DNA from: Paenibacillus sp. Root444D2
GTDB lineage: Bacteria > Bacillota > Bacilli > Paenibacillales > NBRC-103111
NCBI RefSeq assembly: GCF_001426375.1
Contig: NZ_LMEO01000007.1
Coordinates: 59,928-123,927, forward strand
DNA length: 64,000 nucleotides
Direction of reading: 5' to 3'
Below are positions 1 to 9,042 of this stretch, one piece after another. How positions within the stretch are numbered: position 1 is the stretch's first letter; every line of letters starts with the position of its first letter. The notes below the pieces were generated by a model that worked only from the letters and a program-made list of their open reading frames with translations, was not told the origin of the DNA and ran no database searches. A program made the translations under genes and the position numbers.

Positions 1-966
1 CAGAGAGGGAATCATGCCGCCGATGAACAGTCCGAGCAGGAACCTGCCGACTAGGAGCATAGTGATGCTAGTGGCAAAAGCCTGCGGGATGAAGGCAAGT
101 GCCGCCATTGATAAGGCGATAACAAGCGTTTTACGCTGACCGATTCGGTCGCCGAGTCTCCCTAAGGATGGGGCGCCGAACAAATTCGCGATGCCGGTAA
201 TCGCAACGATTAGACCAGCGAACAGCTCCAAGTGGCTGCCCGAATATAAGGTCTTCGCGTACACCGTCACTATCGGCTCGATGCTCATCATGCCGATCTG
301 TGTGATCAGGGAAGCAGCGAAGACTGGGAGCAAAGGCCGAAATAGCCGCCAATCTGTGCGCCGTCGTTCTTTTTTCTTAGAAGGAGGCTTACGCTCCTCT
401 TTAATGAAAATCATGACGATGATGCTCGCGCAGAGCATGAGCCCTCCAGTGAAGAAAAACACATGGCTGTAACCGAAGAAACCTGCCAGCAAGCCTCCAA
501 GTAAAGGGCCGATGAGCGACCCGGCGATAGCTCCCGTTTGTAAAGTGCCGAGCGACTTGCCCGAATGCTCCGGCGGTGTAACGGAAGCTTGAAGAGACAC
601 CGCCATGGAGATGAAACCGGAGAAGATACCGTTGAGCAGCCGCAGAGACAGCAGCTGCCACGGTGACGTGACGATGCCCATAAGTGCTGTCACAATCGCC
701 ATCCCAAAGCCGGCGCGAAGCAGCATGATTTTACGTCCGCGACGATCCGCGATAGCGCCCCAAAGCGGCTGAGTGAGAAAAGATGTGATGAACTGTGCAG
801 CGACAATCCAGCCTGTCCAACGTACAATTTCGCCGAGATCTTGAACCCCAAGTTCTCCGATATATAGTGGTAGGAAAGGAAGAACAAGATTCATGCCGCA
901 CATAACGGAGAAATTAGCACCCCATAGAATCCATAGTGACTTTTTCCAATGTAAGGGGGATGGCAT
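1..966 (-). CDS. MFS multidrug efflux transporter, truncated by window edge
   Basis: This is a continuous minus-strand reading frame of 322 codons that starts at an ATG at 966 and runs off the left edge, so the C-terminus is missing. It begins MPSPLHWKKSLWILWGANF and shows about eight hydrophobic segments. The loop after helix 2 carries the MFS signature with PLWGAIADRRGRKIM, and a second related loop, LGRLGDRIGQRK, lies after about helix 8, as expected for the two six-helix halves. The N-terminal half resembles the drug:H+ antiporter group (MdtG/YxlH-like), so export of drugs or other small hydrophobic compounds is the likely job. The substrate cannot be told from sequence. It is preceded by a terminator that ends the neighbouring small gene, so it probably has its own promoter. 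Confidence 0.9.
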   Translation of the reverse strand, partial: MPSPLHWKKSLWILWGANFSVMCGMNLVLPFLPLYIGELGVQDLGEIVRWTGWIVAAQFITSFLTQPLWGAIADRRGRKIMLLRAGFGMAIVTALMGIVTSPWQLLSLRLLNGIFSGFISMAVSLQASVTPPEHSGKSLGTLQTGAIAGSLIGPLLGGLLAGFFGYSHVFFFTGGLMLCASIIVMIFIKEERKPPSKKKERRRTDWRLFRPLLPVFAASLITQIGMMSIEPIVTVYAKTLYSGSHLELFAGLIVAITGIANLFGAPSLGRLGDRIGQRKTLVIALSMAALAFIPQAFATSITMLLVGRFLLGLFIGGMIPSL

Positions 967-1005
967 GTTCGTAGACTCCTTATCATTTTTTTCCAGTATA
1001 ACATA

Positions 1006-1049
1006 AAAAGAGCTATCCCCAAGCGGTTACGGCCGCAAGGAGGATAGCT
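1006..1049 (-). terminator. Rho-independent terminator
   Basis: On the minus strand AGCTATCC (1049-1042) pairs with GGATAGCT (1018-1011), followed by CTTTTTATG. It lies 15 bases beyond the stop of the small membrane protein gene and separates it from the MFS gene. Confidence 0.75.
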
Positions 1050-1063
1050 GCTGGGGAGAAGGT

Positions 1064-1306
1064 TTATTGATTCATATTCGAAATCATTGCGCCGAAGAAG
1101 AGGACAAAGAAAATAAAATAGAGACCGAGTCCGATGAGAGCCCAGATTAAGCTTGCTTTGGCATAATTAGATTTTGTAGGGTTTTCTCCCTTACTGAATG
1201 CCCACACGAATAGCATCACAATATTCACAAGTGGAATGGCAAGGAGCAGGATGGTAATCATCCAATCTTTTACACTTAGGACAGGTGCATGTTGCTGATC
1301 TTCCAT
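1064..1306 (-). CDS. Small two-helix membrane protein, function unknown
   Basis: An 80-residue protein with two clear hydrophobic helices, roughly residues 13-35 (WMITILLLAIPLVNIVMLFVW) and 52-75, joined by a short loop rich in Lys, Asn and Ser. The N-terminus (MEDQQHAPVLSVKDW) is polar. The start ATG at 1306 has a GGGAG site about 10 bases upstream and the gene ends just before a good terminator, which supports a real monocistronic gene. Similar small helical proteins are common in Paenibacillus genomes as uncharacterised membrane proteins. No catalytic motif is visible and no function is proposed. Confidence 0.75.
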   Translation of the reverse strand: MEDQQHAPVLSVKDWMITILLLAIPLVNIVMLFVWAFSKGENPTKSNYAKASLIWALIGLGLYFIFFVLFFGAMISNMNQ

Positions 1307-1386
1307 ATCAAGTCAACTCCCTCTGAGTTATATAAGTTAACTGTATTGTGAAGTTAGCCTATATATGCCTTCGAGTTGTTCGTTCA

Positions 1387-2265
1387 TTATCCCCGTGAGA
1401 ACTGCTGCCTGTACTTGCGAGGAGAGATACCTTCCATTCTGGTGAAGCAGGTGGCGAAATAGGCAGGCTGTTCAAAACCCACCTCTTCCGCGACGTGCGC
1501 GACGGGAAGATCGGTTTGAAGCAGCAGCAGCTTAGCCTGCTGGATCCTTAACCTAAGCAGGTATTCCGTAGGGGAGCAGCCATACTCTTTTTGCATGCAG
1601 CGTGCAATGTAAACAGGGTGGAAATTGACATGATCGCCGAGCTCTTTGGCTGAAACAGACGCTTTGTAATGCTGCCTTAAATAGGCCGCCGCTTTTTCCG
1701 CACAAGCCTTGGAAGGTGATGGATGATCGCTGTCCGTGGAAGCAGAAAGCTGGCGCAATAGCTCATGAAAAAGCTGCTGCTGCGCAAAACGGACACTGCT
1801 CTGATGAGCACTTGGCTGCAGCTGCTGAAGCTGTTCGAACAGGTCATAGGTTTTTTCTGGCTGCACAAGTGTTGTATATTGGGGGATCCGAATCGTAAAG
1901 GGCTCTACAGCAAATGGCTCAATTGGGGTTTGTGTTGGGTCTTCCAGAGGTATAGGTTGGACCGTATGGTCTACCATAGCCCATGGTCCTCCTGCGTGGA
2001 AATGCATCCAATAAGTACCCGTCAGCTCGGAACAGACTTGTGTAGCGAAATGATAGCTGTCTGGCCTTAGAATAACGGCTTGTCCAGCTGCTACCTCGAA
2101 CCTAGCATCTCCCTCGCCTATATAGAAGCAGCCCGATGTGGTGATTAATAAATCAAATACTTGGATATTGCGTCTGCTCGGATGTTTGCTGCCTTTGGAT
2201 ATTGTGCTGAAACCGCTTGTAATGTAGTGCGGCAGCGGAGGGACAGTCATTTCGATAAAAGCCAT
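1387..2265 (-). CDS. AraC-family transcriptional regulator with cupin sensor domain
   Basis: The reading frame is open further upstream, but the start at 2265 (MAFIEMTVPPLPHYITSG) has AAGGTG just ahead of it and gives a usual AraC length of 292 residues. The N-terminal half looks like an AraC-type cupin (QVFDLLITTSGCFYIGEGDARFEVAAGQAVILRPDSYH), which normally binds a sugar or related effector. The C-terminal 100 residues hold two helix-turn-helix motifs (SAKELGDHVNFHPVYIARCMQ and VAHVAEEVGFEQPAYFATCF) ending in the conserved SPRKYRQQF. It is transcribed divergently from the MATE pump gene, with about 140 bases between the starts, so it may control that gene. That link is inference. Confidence 0.88.
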   Translation of the reverse strand: MAFIEMTVPPLPHYITSGFSTISKGSKHPSRRNIQVFDLLITTSGCFYIGEGDARFEVAAGQAVILRPDSYHFATQVCSELTGTYWMHFHAGGPWAMVDHTVQPIPLEDPTQTPIEPFAVEPFTIRIPQYTTLVQPEKTYDLFEQLQQLQPSAHQSSVRFAQQQLFHELLRQLSASTDSDHPSPSKACAEKAAAYLRQHYKASVSAKELGDHVNFHPVYIARCMQKEYGCSPTEYLLRLRIQQAKLLLLQTDLPVAHVAEEVGFEQPAYFATCFTRMEGISPRKYRQQFSRG

Positions 2266-2408
2266 CGGAGTCACCTTTTCATCTCTTGAATGGAGGTTGG
2301 AATTTTGAAACTTTAAGTTGCAATACTCATACTTGGAGTCAACTATAGCATCTATAATTTGAGCAGACAACAAAGTTTCATTTATACAAAAAGAGAGATA
2401 ATAATCGG

Positions 2409-3815
2409 ATGGTGAAAAACATGGTCAAAGAGAAAAATAAGTTTACACTGTGGCTTCTAGCTTGGCCTATTTTCGTCGAATTGCTGCTGCAATTGCTTTT
2501 GGGTGCCGTCGACACCTTAATGGTGAGCCGTGTATCGGATGATGCGGTGGCGGTGGTCGGTCTATCGAATCAATTGTTCCAAGCGATGATGATCTTATTT
2601 ATGACGGTTGCGAGTGGCGCAGGGATTTTGATTGCTCAGAAACTAGGAGCCAAGCAGAATGAATCTGCACGGACCGTTGCGATTATGGCTGTAACTGTCA
2701 GCGCAGTGATAGGTAGTATACTGAGTATGATTCTTTATATGGAGGCTCGCCCTCTAGCTAATCTCTTCCACTTGGAGGAGCGGCTGCTTCCTCTGGCTGA
2801 AACCTATATCTCCATTGTGGGGAGCGGTATGGTTTTAACGGCTTTGACGGCTGCTCTCAGCACCGTGATTAGGAATACAGGGAACACCAAGGGGCCGATG
2901 ATAACGGCGATTGGTATGAATGTTATACACATCGTGTTTAACTACGGATTTATATATGGAGAGCTCGGATTTCCTCAACTGGGTTTAACAGGCGTGGCCA
3001 TTTCGACACTTGTGAGCAGGCTGCTCGCGACGTGTTTGCTGCTGTTTATGTTCGTTTCTGCGTTCGAGCGGAGGATGGAGTGGAGGGATCTAATCGTATT
3101 CAATCGAAAGCTGTTTGGCGATATTTTGAAAATAGGTTGGCCGCTCGGCGTGAACATGTCTTCCTGGGTATTGACGCAGTTGACGATCTACACGTTCCTA
3201 GCCACGATGGGAGCTAAGGAATTGGCGGCAAGAACGTATATGAACACGCTCGAGTCGATTTGTTTTATGTTAGGCTATTCCATTGCCTTAGCGGTTCAAA
3301 TTCAGATTGCTCATCTGTATGGAGCCGGAAATATCAAGGAAGCTTATAAGAGCGGATATCGAGGAACATGGATTGGACTCGGTTTGGTTGGATTCAACAG
3401 TATCATTCTCTTTCTCATCGGCAAAAGCTTTCTCGGCTTCTTCACCTCAGACGCGGATATTATCAAGCTGGGACTCTCATGTCTGGTGCTGACACTTTTC
3501 CTGCAGCCAGGGAGAATGCTTAATATGGGCTTCGGTAATGCGCTGAGCGCTGTAGGCGATACCCGTTACAATATGATTATCTCCCTGTTTTCGATGTGGG
3601 GAGTGGCCGCGGGCCTTTCTTATGTCTTGGGTTTGCACATGGGCTGGGGATTGGCGGGTATTTATGTCGCCATGATTTGCGACGAATATTTGCGCGGCAT
3701 TCTCGTCGTCATCCGTTGGCGCCAGCAGAAGTTTTTGCGCCGGGCGGAGGAGCGGGAGAAGAGCGCTGCTGATTCAGGGAGCAGTGAGGCTGCAGGTATG
3801 GGCATGCATGCGTAG
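2409..3815 (+). CDS. MATE-family efflux transporter
   Basis: A 468-residue integral membrane protein with about twelve hydrophobic segments and the MATE pattern near the N-terminus (FVELLLQLLLGAVDTLMVSRVSDDAVAVVGLSNQ). These pumps exchange Na+ or H+ for cationic drugs or metabolites across the cytoplasmic membrane. Two in-frame ATGs, at 2409 and 2421, are both possible starts; neither has a strong ribosome binding site. The C-terminus ends in a charged tail (RWRQQKFLRRAEEREKS). It is divergent from the AraC regulator and followed by a terminator. Family assignment is firm; substrate is unknown. Confidence 0.92.
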   Translation: MVKNMVKEKNKFTLWLLAWPIFVELLLQLLLGAVDTLMVSRVSDDAVAVVGLSNQLFQAMMILFMTVASGAGILIAQKLGAKQNESARTVAIMAVTVSAVIGSILSMILYMEARPLANLFHLEERLLPLAETYISIVGSGMVLTALTAALSTVIRNTGNTKGPMITAIGMNVIHIVFNYGFIYGELGFPQLGLTGVAISTLVSRLLATCLLLFMFVSAFERRMEWRDLIVFNRKLFGDILKIGWPLGVNMSSWVLTQLTIYTFLATMGAKELAARTYMNTLESICFMLGYSIALAVQIQIAHLYGAGNIKEAYKSGYRGTWIGLGLVGFNSIILFLIGKSFLGFFTSDADIIKLGLSCLVLTLFLQPGRMLNMGFGNALSAVGDTRYNMIISLFSMWGVAAGLSYVLGLHMGWGLAGIYVAMICDEYLRGILVVIRWRQQKFLRRAEEREKSAADSGSSEAAGMGMHA

Positions 3816-3841
3816 GTTAGTTGGGCAAACAACACAATTTG

Positions 3842-3874
3842 AAAGGCACGGGATTGCTCTTCCGTGTCTTTTTG
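3842..3874 (+). terminator. Probable Rho-independent terminator after MATE gene
   Basis: AAGGCACGG (from 3843) can pair with CCGTGTCTT (3862-3870), with one G-U, followed by a TTTTTG run. It lies about 27 bases after the MATE stop codon. Confidence 0.6.
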
Positions 3875-3921
3875 TATTTCGAGAATGGAATGCTCAGGCA
3901 GCATTCATCAATCAACCAAAC

Positions 3922-3951
3922 TTGACATGCAGACAAAAGGTTGCATATAAT
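3922..3951 (+). promoter_or_regulatory. Consensus sigma-A promoter for a leaderless arsR transcript
   Basis: TTGACA at 3922-3927 and TATAAT at 3946-3951 are both perfect consensus hexamers with an 18-bp spacer. The expected transcription start, 6-7 bases past the -10 box, falls at about 3958, which is the first base of the ATG of the ArsR gene. There is no room for a Shine-Dalgarno sequence. Confidence 0.8.
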
Positions 3952-3957
3952 GATGGC

Positions 3958-4359
3958 ATGGATAAAGTATTTAAAGCTCTTGCTGATTCAAGCCGAAGAC
4001 AACTCCTTGACGAGCTCTTCAAGAAAAATGGTCAGACCTTAAATGAACTATGCGAACATCTTGAGATGACGCGCCAATCCGTTACTAAACACCTGAATAT
4101 ATTGGAGGAAGCGAACCTTATTCTTATTGTTTGGCAAGGCCGAAATAAAATTCATTATCTAAATGTTGCACCCATCGGAGAGATTTATGACCGCTGGATC
4201 AGCAAATATGATCGTGATCGTATCGAAGCATTGCGTGAGCTTAAAAAGGAGCAAGCTGAAAGATCCCTAAAGCGGAGAGACTTTGAGCAAGCTCAAAGGT
4301 CCCTAAAGCGGAGTGACTCTGAGCAAGCTCAAAGATCCCTATATTATATGGAGGATTAA
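3958..4359 (+). CDS. ArsR/SmtB-family winged-helix regulator with repetitive tail
   Basis: From the ATG at 3958 the protein is 133 residues (MDKVFKALADSSRRQLLDELF). Residues 1-95 form a standard ArsR winged helix: the DSSRRQLLDEL helix, then recognition-helix region LNELCEHLEMTRQSVTKHLNILEEANLI. The metal-binding Cys motifs of true ArsR/SmtB sensors are absent, as in the subgroup paired with AHSA1-domain proteins. The last 30-odd residues are three degenerate copies of a 12-residue unit (EQAQRSLKR plus three) encoded by a 36-bp DNA repeat. Longer upstream starts are open but lie inside or before the promoter. It is followed two bases later by the first AHSA1 gene, so it very likely regulates its own operon. 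Confidence 0.88.
   Translation: MDKVFKALADSSRRQLLDELFKKNGQTLNELCEHLEMTRQSVTKHLNILEEANLILIVWQGRNKIHYLNVAPIGEIYDRWISKYDRDRIEALRELKKEQAERSLKRRDFEQAQRSLKRSDSEQAQRSLYYMED
4249..4341 (+). repeat. 36-bp in-frame tandem repeat in the arsR 3' end
   Basis: GAGCAAGCTSAAAGRTCCCTA begins at 4249, 4285 and 4321, an exact 36-bp period with about 2.6 copies. It adds a charged 12-residue repeat to the C-terminus of the ArsR protein. Confidence 0.9.
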
Positions 4360-4360
4360 A

Positions 4361-4816
4361 ATGACTGATGCAGCATTTGTTTATGTAACTTACATCAAGA
4401 CGACGCCGGAAAAGCTTTGGGAAGCTTTGACAAGCAGCGATTTTACCGAAAAATACTTCTTCGGAAGCAAGATTCAATCGGACTGGCAAGAAGGCTCTAA
4501 CGTCACCTATTCGCGGAATGGACAAGTCACCGATCATGGAATCATACTAAAGTGCGAGCCGCATCGTTTACTTTCTTTTACATGGAACAGGGTAGGAGAT
4601 AAAACCACTCGTAAGCAGCCGTCGCAGGTTACCTTTGAGTTGAAACCGCTGGATTCGACTGTCAAACTAATACTTAGGCATGAAAATCTGACATCTGCGG
4701 ACATCGTGGATAGAGAAGATACCTTTGAGGGATTAAATAATGGATGGCCAGCCATTCTGAGTAACTTAAAGAGTTTACTTGAAACAGGGAACACTTTGCC
4801 ACCCATTTCTCTTTAA
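4361..4816 (+). CDS. SRPBCC/AHSA1-domain protein
   Basis: The ATG at 4361 follows a good TGGAGGA site, giving 151 residues (MTDAAFVYVTYIKTTPEKLW); the open frame upstream overlaps arsR and is not used. The fold signatures of the AHSA1/START-like superfamily are visible: the N-terminal VYVTYIKTTPEKLWEALTSSDFTEKYFFG, the strand pair with W-x-x-G-S, the LSFTW strand, and the C-terminal long helix region GWPAILSNLKSLLETG. Members bind hydrophobic ligands or act as chaperone-like stress proteins. Being 1 base downstream of an ArsR regulator is the classic arrangement for this group. No specific ligand can be assigned. Confidence 0.88.
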   Translation: MTDAAFVYVTYIKTTPEKLWEALTSSDFTEKYFFGSKIQSDWQEGSNVTYSRNGQVTDHGIILKCEPHRLLSFTWNRVGDKTTRKQPSQVTFELKPLDSTVKLILRHENLTSADIVDREDTFEGLNNGWPAILSNLKSLLETGNTLPPISL

Positions 4817-4852
4817 ACAATCACAGTTACATCGAAAGAGAGTTGATTTAGG

Positions 4853-5287
4853 ATGAACAACCTAACGAAATTTAAAATAGTTAAGCCCGTTAATGAAGTA
4901 TTTGAAGCTCTTATTGATCCAGTAAAAATGTCTAATTATTGGTTTTCTTCGGGTTCTGGAAGATTGGAGCAAGGCAAGACGATTACTTGGAGATATGATG
5001 AATACGATGCACAAGTGGATATTAACGTATTGGAAATCGAGTTAAATAAGAAAATCGTTTTCCAGTGGGGTGCAACGGATGATGGACATGTTGTTACGAT
5101 TACGCTGAAAGAGTTGGATAATTCGAGCACCGTTATTGAAGTCAATGAAGAGGGTTTTAATGAAAATGATGGGGACCTAATCAGTCAATTGATAGATAAT
5201 AAAGAAGGTTGGGTTTATATGTTGAGCTGCTTAAAGGGGTATTTGGAATTTGGTGTGAATCGATTAAGAGCAGCAATTGTGAGATGA
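4853..5287 (+). CDS. Second SRPBCC/AHSA1-domain protein
   Basis: A 144-residue protein starting MNNLTKFKIVKPVNEVFEAL. It shows the same layout as the preceding gene (VFEALIDPVKMSNYWFSSGSG, VFQWG strand, T-x-T-L strand, and a C-terminal helix GWVYMLSCLKGYLEFG), although the sequences are quite diverged. It lies 36 bases after the first AHSA1 gene and is followed by a terminator, so the three genes form one operon. A ligand-binding or stress role is usual for the family; the specific function is unknown. Confidence 0.85.
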   Translation: MNNLTKFKIVKPVNEVFEALIDPVKMSNYWFSSGSGRLEQGKTITWRYDEYDAQVDINVLEIELNKKIVFQWGATDDGHVVTITLKELDNSSTVIEVNEEGFNENDGDLISQLIDNKEGWVYMLSCLKGYLEFGVNRLRAAIVR

Positions 5288-5336
5288 CTGTCAAAAGATG
5301 GTCTGATGAAGGTCAAAAAAGAAGCACATCAAGTTC

Positions 5337-5360
5337 AAAAGAGCCTAGGGGCTCTTTTTT
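5337..5360 (+). terminator. Rho-independent terminator of arsR-AHSA1 operon
   Basis: AAAAGAGCC, a TAGG loop, then GGCTCTTTTTT. The compact hairpin with a U-tract sits 50 bases after the second AHSA1 stop. Confidence 0.85.
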
Positions 5361-5534
5361 CGTTGCATCACTTTTATACGAAAATAAAATGCATTGCATC
5401 GGAGGAGCATATTTTTTTCATTCTTGGGTGTCCCGTCGTAGACGTATGATTGTTTCTAAAAGAAGAGTTTGCTCCGAAAGTAGTGTAAATTCACATAGGG
5501 CCGATTGCAATAGTAAGTCACCCGACTCTAGTTA

Positions 5535-5715
5535 GCGGAACGTCGATTCGTTATTTTGGGAAATCTGAGCTAAAAACCGAATAAGAGGAACGTGGGTGCT
5601 CTATTTGTTCATATGAACGACCCGGAGGCAAAAAAAACGCGAAATAACGCATCGTCGTTCCTCTTCCTCATGCTTTCAGGTGTTTTTCATCCAAATAGAG
5701 CATCGACGTTCCCTC
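5535..5715. repeat. Four-module inverted repeat array (GGAACG family)
   Basis: Four related 23-bp modules with consensus GAGGAACGWCGATGCKYTATTT lie at 5535-5557 (+), 5585-5607 (+), 5641-5663 (-) and 5692-5715 (-). Module 1 pairs best with module 3 and module 2 with module 4. Spacing between successive modules is about 50, 56 and 51 bp. The rest of the gap from 5361 to 5808 contains no convincing gene. Confidence 0.8.
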
Positions 5716-5808
5716 GAGCCAAATGCTTAACATAGTAAAGTAATGGTAGCGAGACATAATCCCAAAAAGTGGCTTGGGACAGCCCCTTATTCAAATACGG
5801 TTCGTTCC

Positions 5809-6714
5809 CTACCTGCGGTAGGTGCGAAACAAGATGTCACGGTTGTAGTTGCCAAACCCTTCACCGTACAAGGTCAAACCGCCGACGTGCGTCGCATGGC
5901 TCGGCACTTCGAGCCGCAGTGTCCACTCGTTGCGGGACATGGGGATATCCTTGATCGAGACAGCCGATAGCTGCTGTCCGTCAAGAAACGTTCCCTGTTC
6001 GGTGACCCGAATGATCTTCAACCAACCGTATTGGTTGATTGAATCCGGCCACCAGGCAGGGGTGAGCTGGCCGCGGCCATGTCCCGAATCACCGGGACTC
6101 GTCCAATAGCCAAGCAGCACATCATTGACGTAAAAATGAATGTCGGACGGCCAATTCGCTTCAATTCCTGGTGCTTCGGAGCCAATTTCTAGCGAAATCT
6201 CGATTTCCTCAAGCGGCTGACCGGGCAGCACATAGTTCGGAATGCGATACTCCACGAAGCCGCTGCCGAACCAAAGAATCTTAGCATGCATCCGCTCGGG
6301 CTCGAAGAAGAAGCGCGGATCATCATACTGACCAATCACATGGTCAGCCGTAGCCAAACCGCAGGTTGGATGAACTTCGAAGCGTGTGTAGTGGCCAACC
6401 GGAATCGCAACTTCATCGAAAACTCGCTGCTGCTCTACTGGCCGCGGGAGCCGCATTTCGATGAGGGAGATGGCCAACTTACACATTTTGTGCGTGCCGC
6501 CTTGCTTGCGAATTAAAGCGGTCTGAATAAGCCCTCCAGCCTCGAGCTTTTTTACATGCATGGTTACAATGGCGCTGCTTAATTCAAGCATATGGGCTAA
6601 TTCCTTGACATTCATCTCTTGCTCAGCAAGCAGCTCCAGTATCTTAAGCCGCACATCGCTAGCCAGCGCCTCATACAGCGGCAGCCATTTGCGGTCTGTT
6701 GTCGTTTGGATCAT
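5809..6714 (-). CDS. ArsR-type HTH regulator with C-terminal beta-sandwich-like domain
   Basis: A 301-residue protein. Residues 1-80 are a winged helix (LYEALASDVRLKILELLAEQEMNVKELAHMLELSSAIVTMHVKKLEAGGLIQ). Residues 90-301 are an uncharacterised beta-rich region with many aromatic residues (YGWLKIIRVTEQG, EWTLRLEVPSHATHVGGLTLYGEGFGNYNRDI), reminiscent of a carbohydrate-binding or sugar-sensing sandwich. This layout is that of a predicted family of ArsR-like regulators near glycosidase genes in Paenibacillus. It is divergent from the arabinofuranosidase gene and the gap between them holds a 20-bp inverted operator pair. I infer that it senses an arabinose-containing sugar and controls both genes. 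Confidence 0.82.
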   Translation of the reverse strand: MIQTTTDRKWLPLYEALASDVRLKILELLAEQEMNVKELAHMLELSSAIVTMHVKKLEAGGLIQTALIRKQGGTHKMCKLAISLIEMRLPRPVEQQRVFDEVAIPVGHYTRFEVHPTCGLATADHVIGQYDDPRFFFEPERMHAKILWFGSGFVEYRIPNYVLPGQPLEEIEISLEIGSEAPGIEANWPSDIHFYVNDVLLGYWTSPGDSGHGRGQLTPAWWPDSINQYGWLKIIRVTEQGTFLDGQQLSAVSIKDIPMSRNEWTLRLEVPSHATHVGGLTLYGEGFGNYNRDILFRTYRR

Positions 6715-6738
6715 CGGACAATCTCCTCATAAGTAGAC

Positions 6739-8390
<1,652 letters not shown>

Positions 8391-8420
8391 AGAGACGAAT
8401 AAATGACATTACAAACATAA

Positions 8421-8466
8421 ATAAGACATGGTCTGGGCTAACGCTCCAACCATGTCTTTTATTTTG
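8421..8466 (+). terminator. Rho-independent terminator of abfA
   Basis: AAGACATGGT (8423-8432) pairs exactly with ACCATGTCTT (8449-8458) across a 16-base loop, followed by TTATTTTG. Confidence 0.85.
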
Positions 8467-8585
8467 TCCAGCCCGCATAATCAATTTGCGTAATGATTTT
8501 CCAAATGTTAGAACCGATAAATAGCCTCATTAAGTAACATAATAACGGTGAATAGCGCTGCTCCTTTATTTTACAATCTATGCTC

Positions 8586-8594
8586 TGGTATGAT
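8586..8594 (+). promoter_or_regulatory. Possible extended -10 promoter of the cytochrome c gene
   Basis: TGGTATGAT at 8586-8594 fits an extended -10 element (TGnTATnnT), about 36 bases before the start codon. No good -35 box is seen, which extended -10 promoters tolerate. Confidence 0.4.
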
Positions 8595-8630
8595 GAGAGA
8601 AATATAACAGATTGAAGGAGTTTCGCGCGT

Positions 8631-8945
8631 ATGAAATTAAAGTTGTTTGGTGTAATTGTTCTGGCCCTCGGCTTATCGGCCTGTGGAAATAAACAAAATG
8701 AAGCGCAGTCGGCGGCGGTAAAAGTGGACGTTCCTAAGATTTATCAAAATTTCTGCATCTCATGTCATGGTAATCAATTACAAGGCGGACAAGGCCCTAA
8801 TATCCAAAAAGTTGGAGAACGTTTAGATGAAGCGGAGATCATAAAGCGCATTCAAAAGGGTGGTGGCGGAATGCCGCCGTTCCAAGTGGCACTGAAAGAG
8901 GAAGAATTGAAGGCGTTAGCCTCATGGCTGGCTGGACTCAAATAA
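8631..8945 (+). CDS. Cytochrome c lipoprotein (c-551 type)
   Basis: A 104-residue protein with a lipoprotein signal peptide (MKLKLFGVIVLALGLSAC), Cys18 being the lipidated residue. The mature part is a class I mono-haem cytochrome: CISCH haem attachment motif near residue 44, GPNIQKVG, and GGGMPPF carrying the probable axial Met, then a C-terminal helix LKALASWLAGLK. Such membrane-anchored c-type cytochromes carry electrons at the outer face of the membrane in Bacillota, comparable to CccA/CccB. It has a strong GAAGGAG site. No oxidase genes are adjacent, so its partner is not known. Confidence 0.93.
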   Translation: MKLKLFGVIVLALGLSACGNKQNEAQSAAVKVDVPKIYQNFCISCHGNQLQGGQGPNIQKVGERLDEAEIIKRIQKGGGGMPPFQVALKEEELKALASWLAGLK

Positions 8946-9042
8946 TGGGTTTTTATGGTAAAACTAAGGTTCCTTTAAGGTTATCTACATAATTCCTTCA
9001 CAATTGGTGTTTATAATAGGGGCAAGAGGAGAGTGATGCAAT

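Noticed and set aside
5209..5535. 108-codon frame after the second AHSA1 gene
   Set aside because: Crosses the terminator at 5337-5360 and overlaps the gene end in another frame; no family resemblance.
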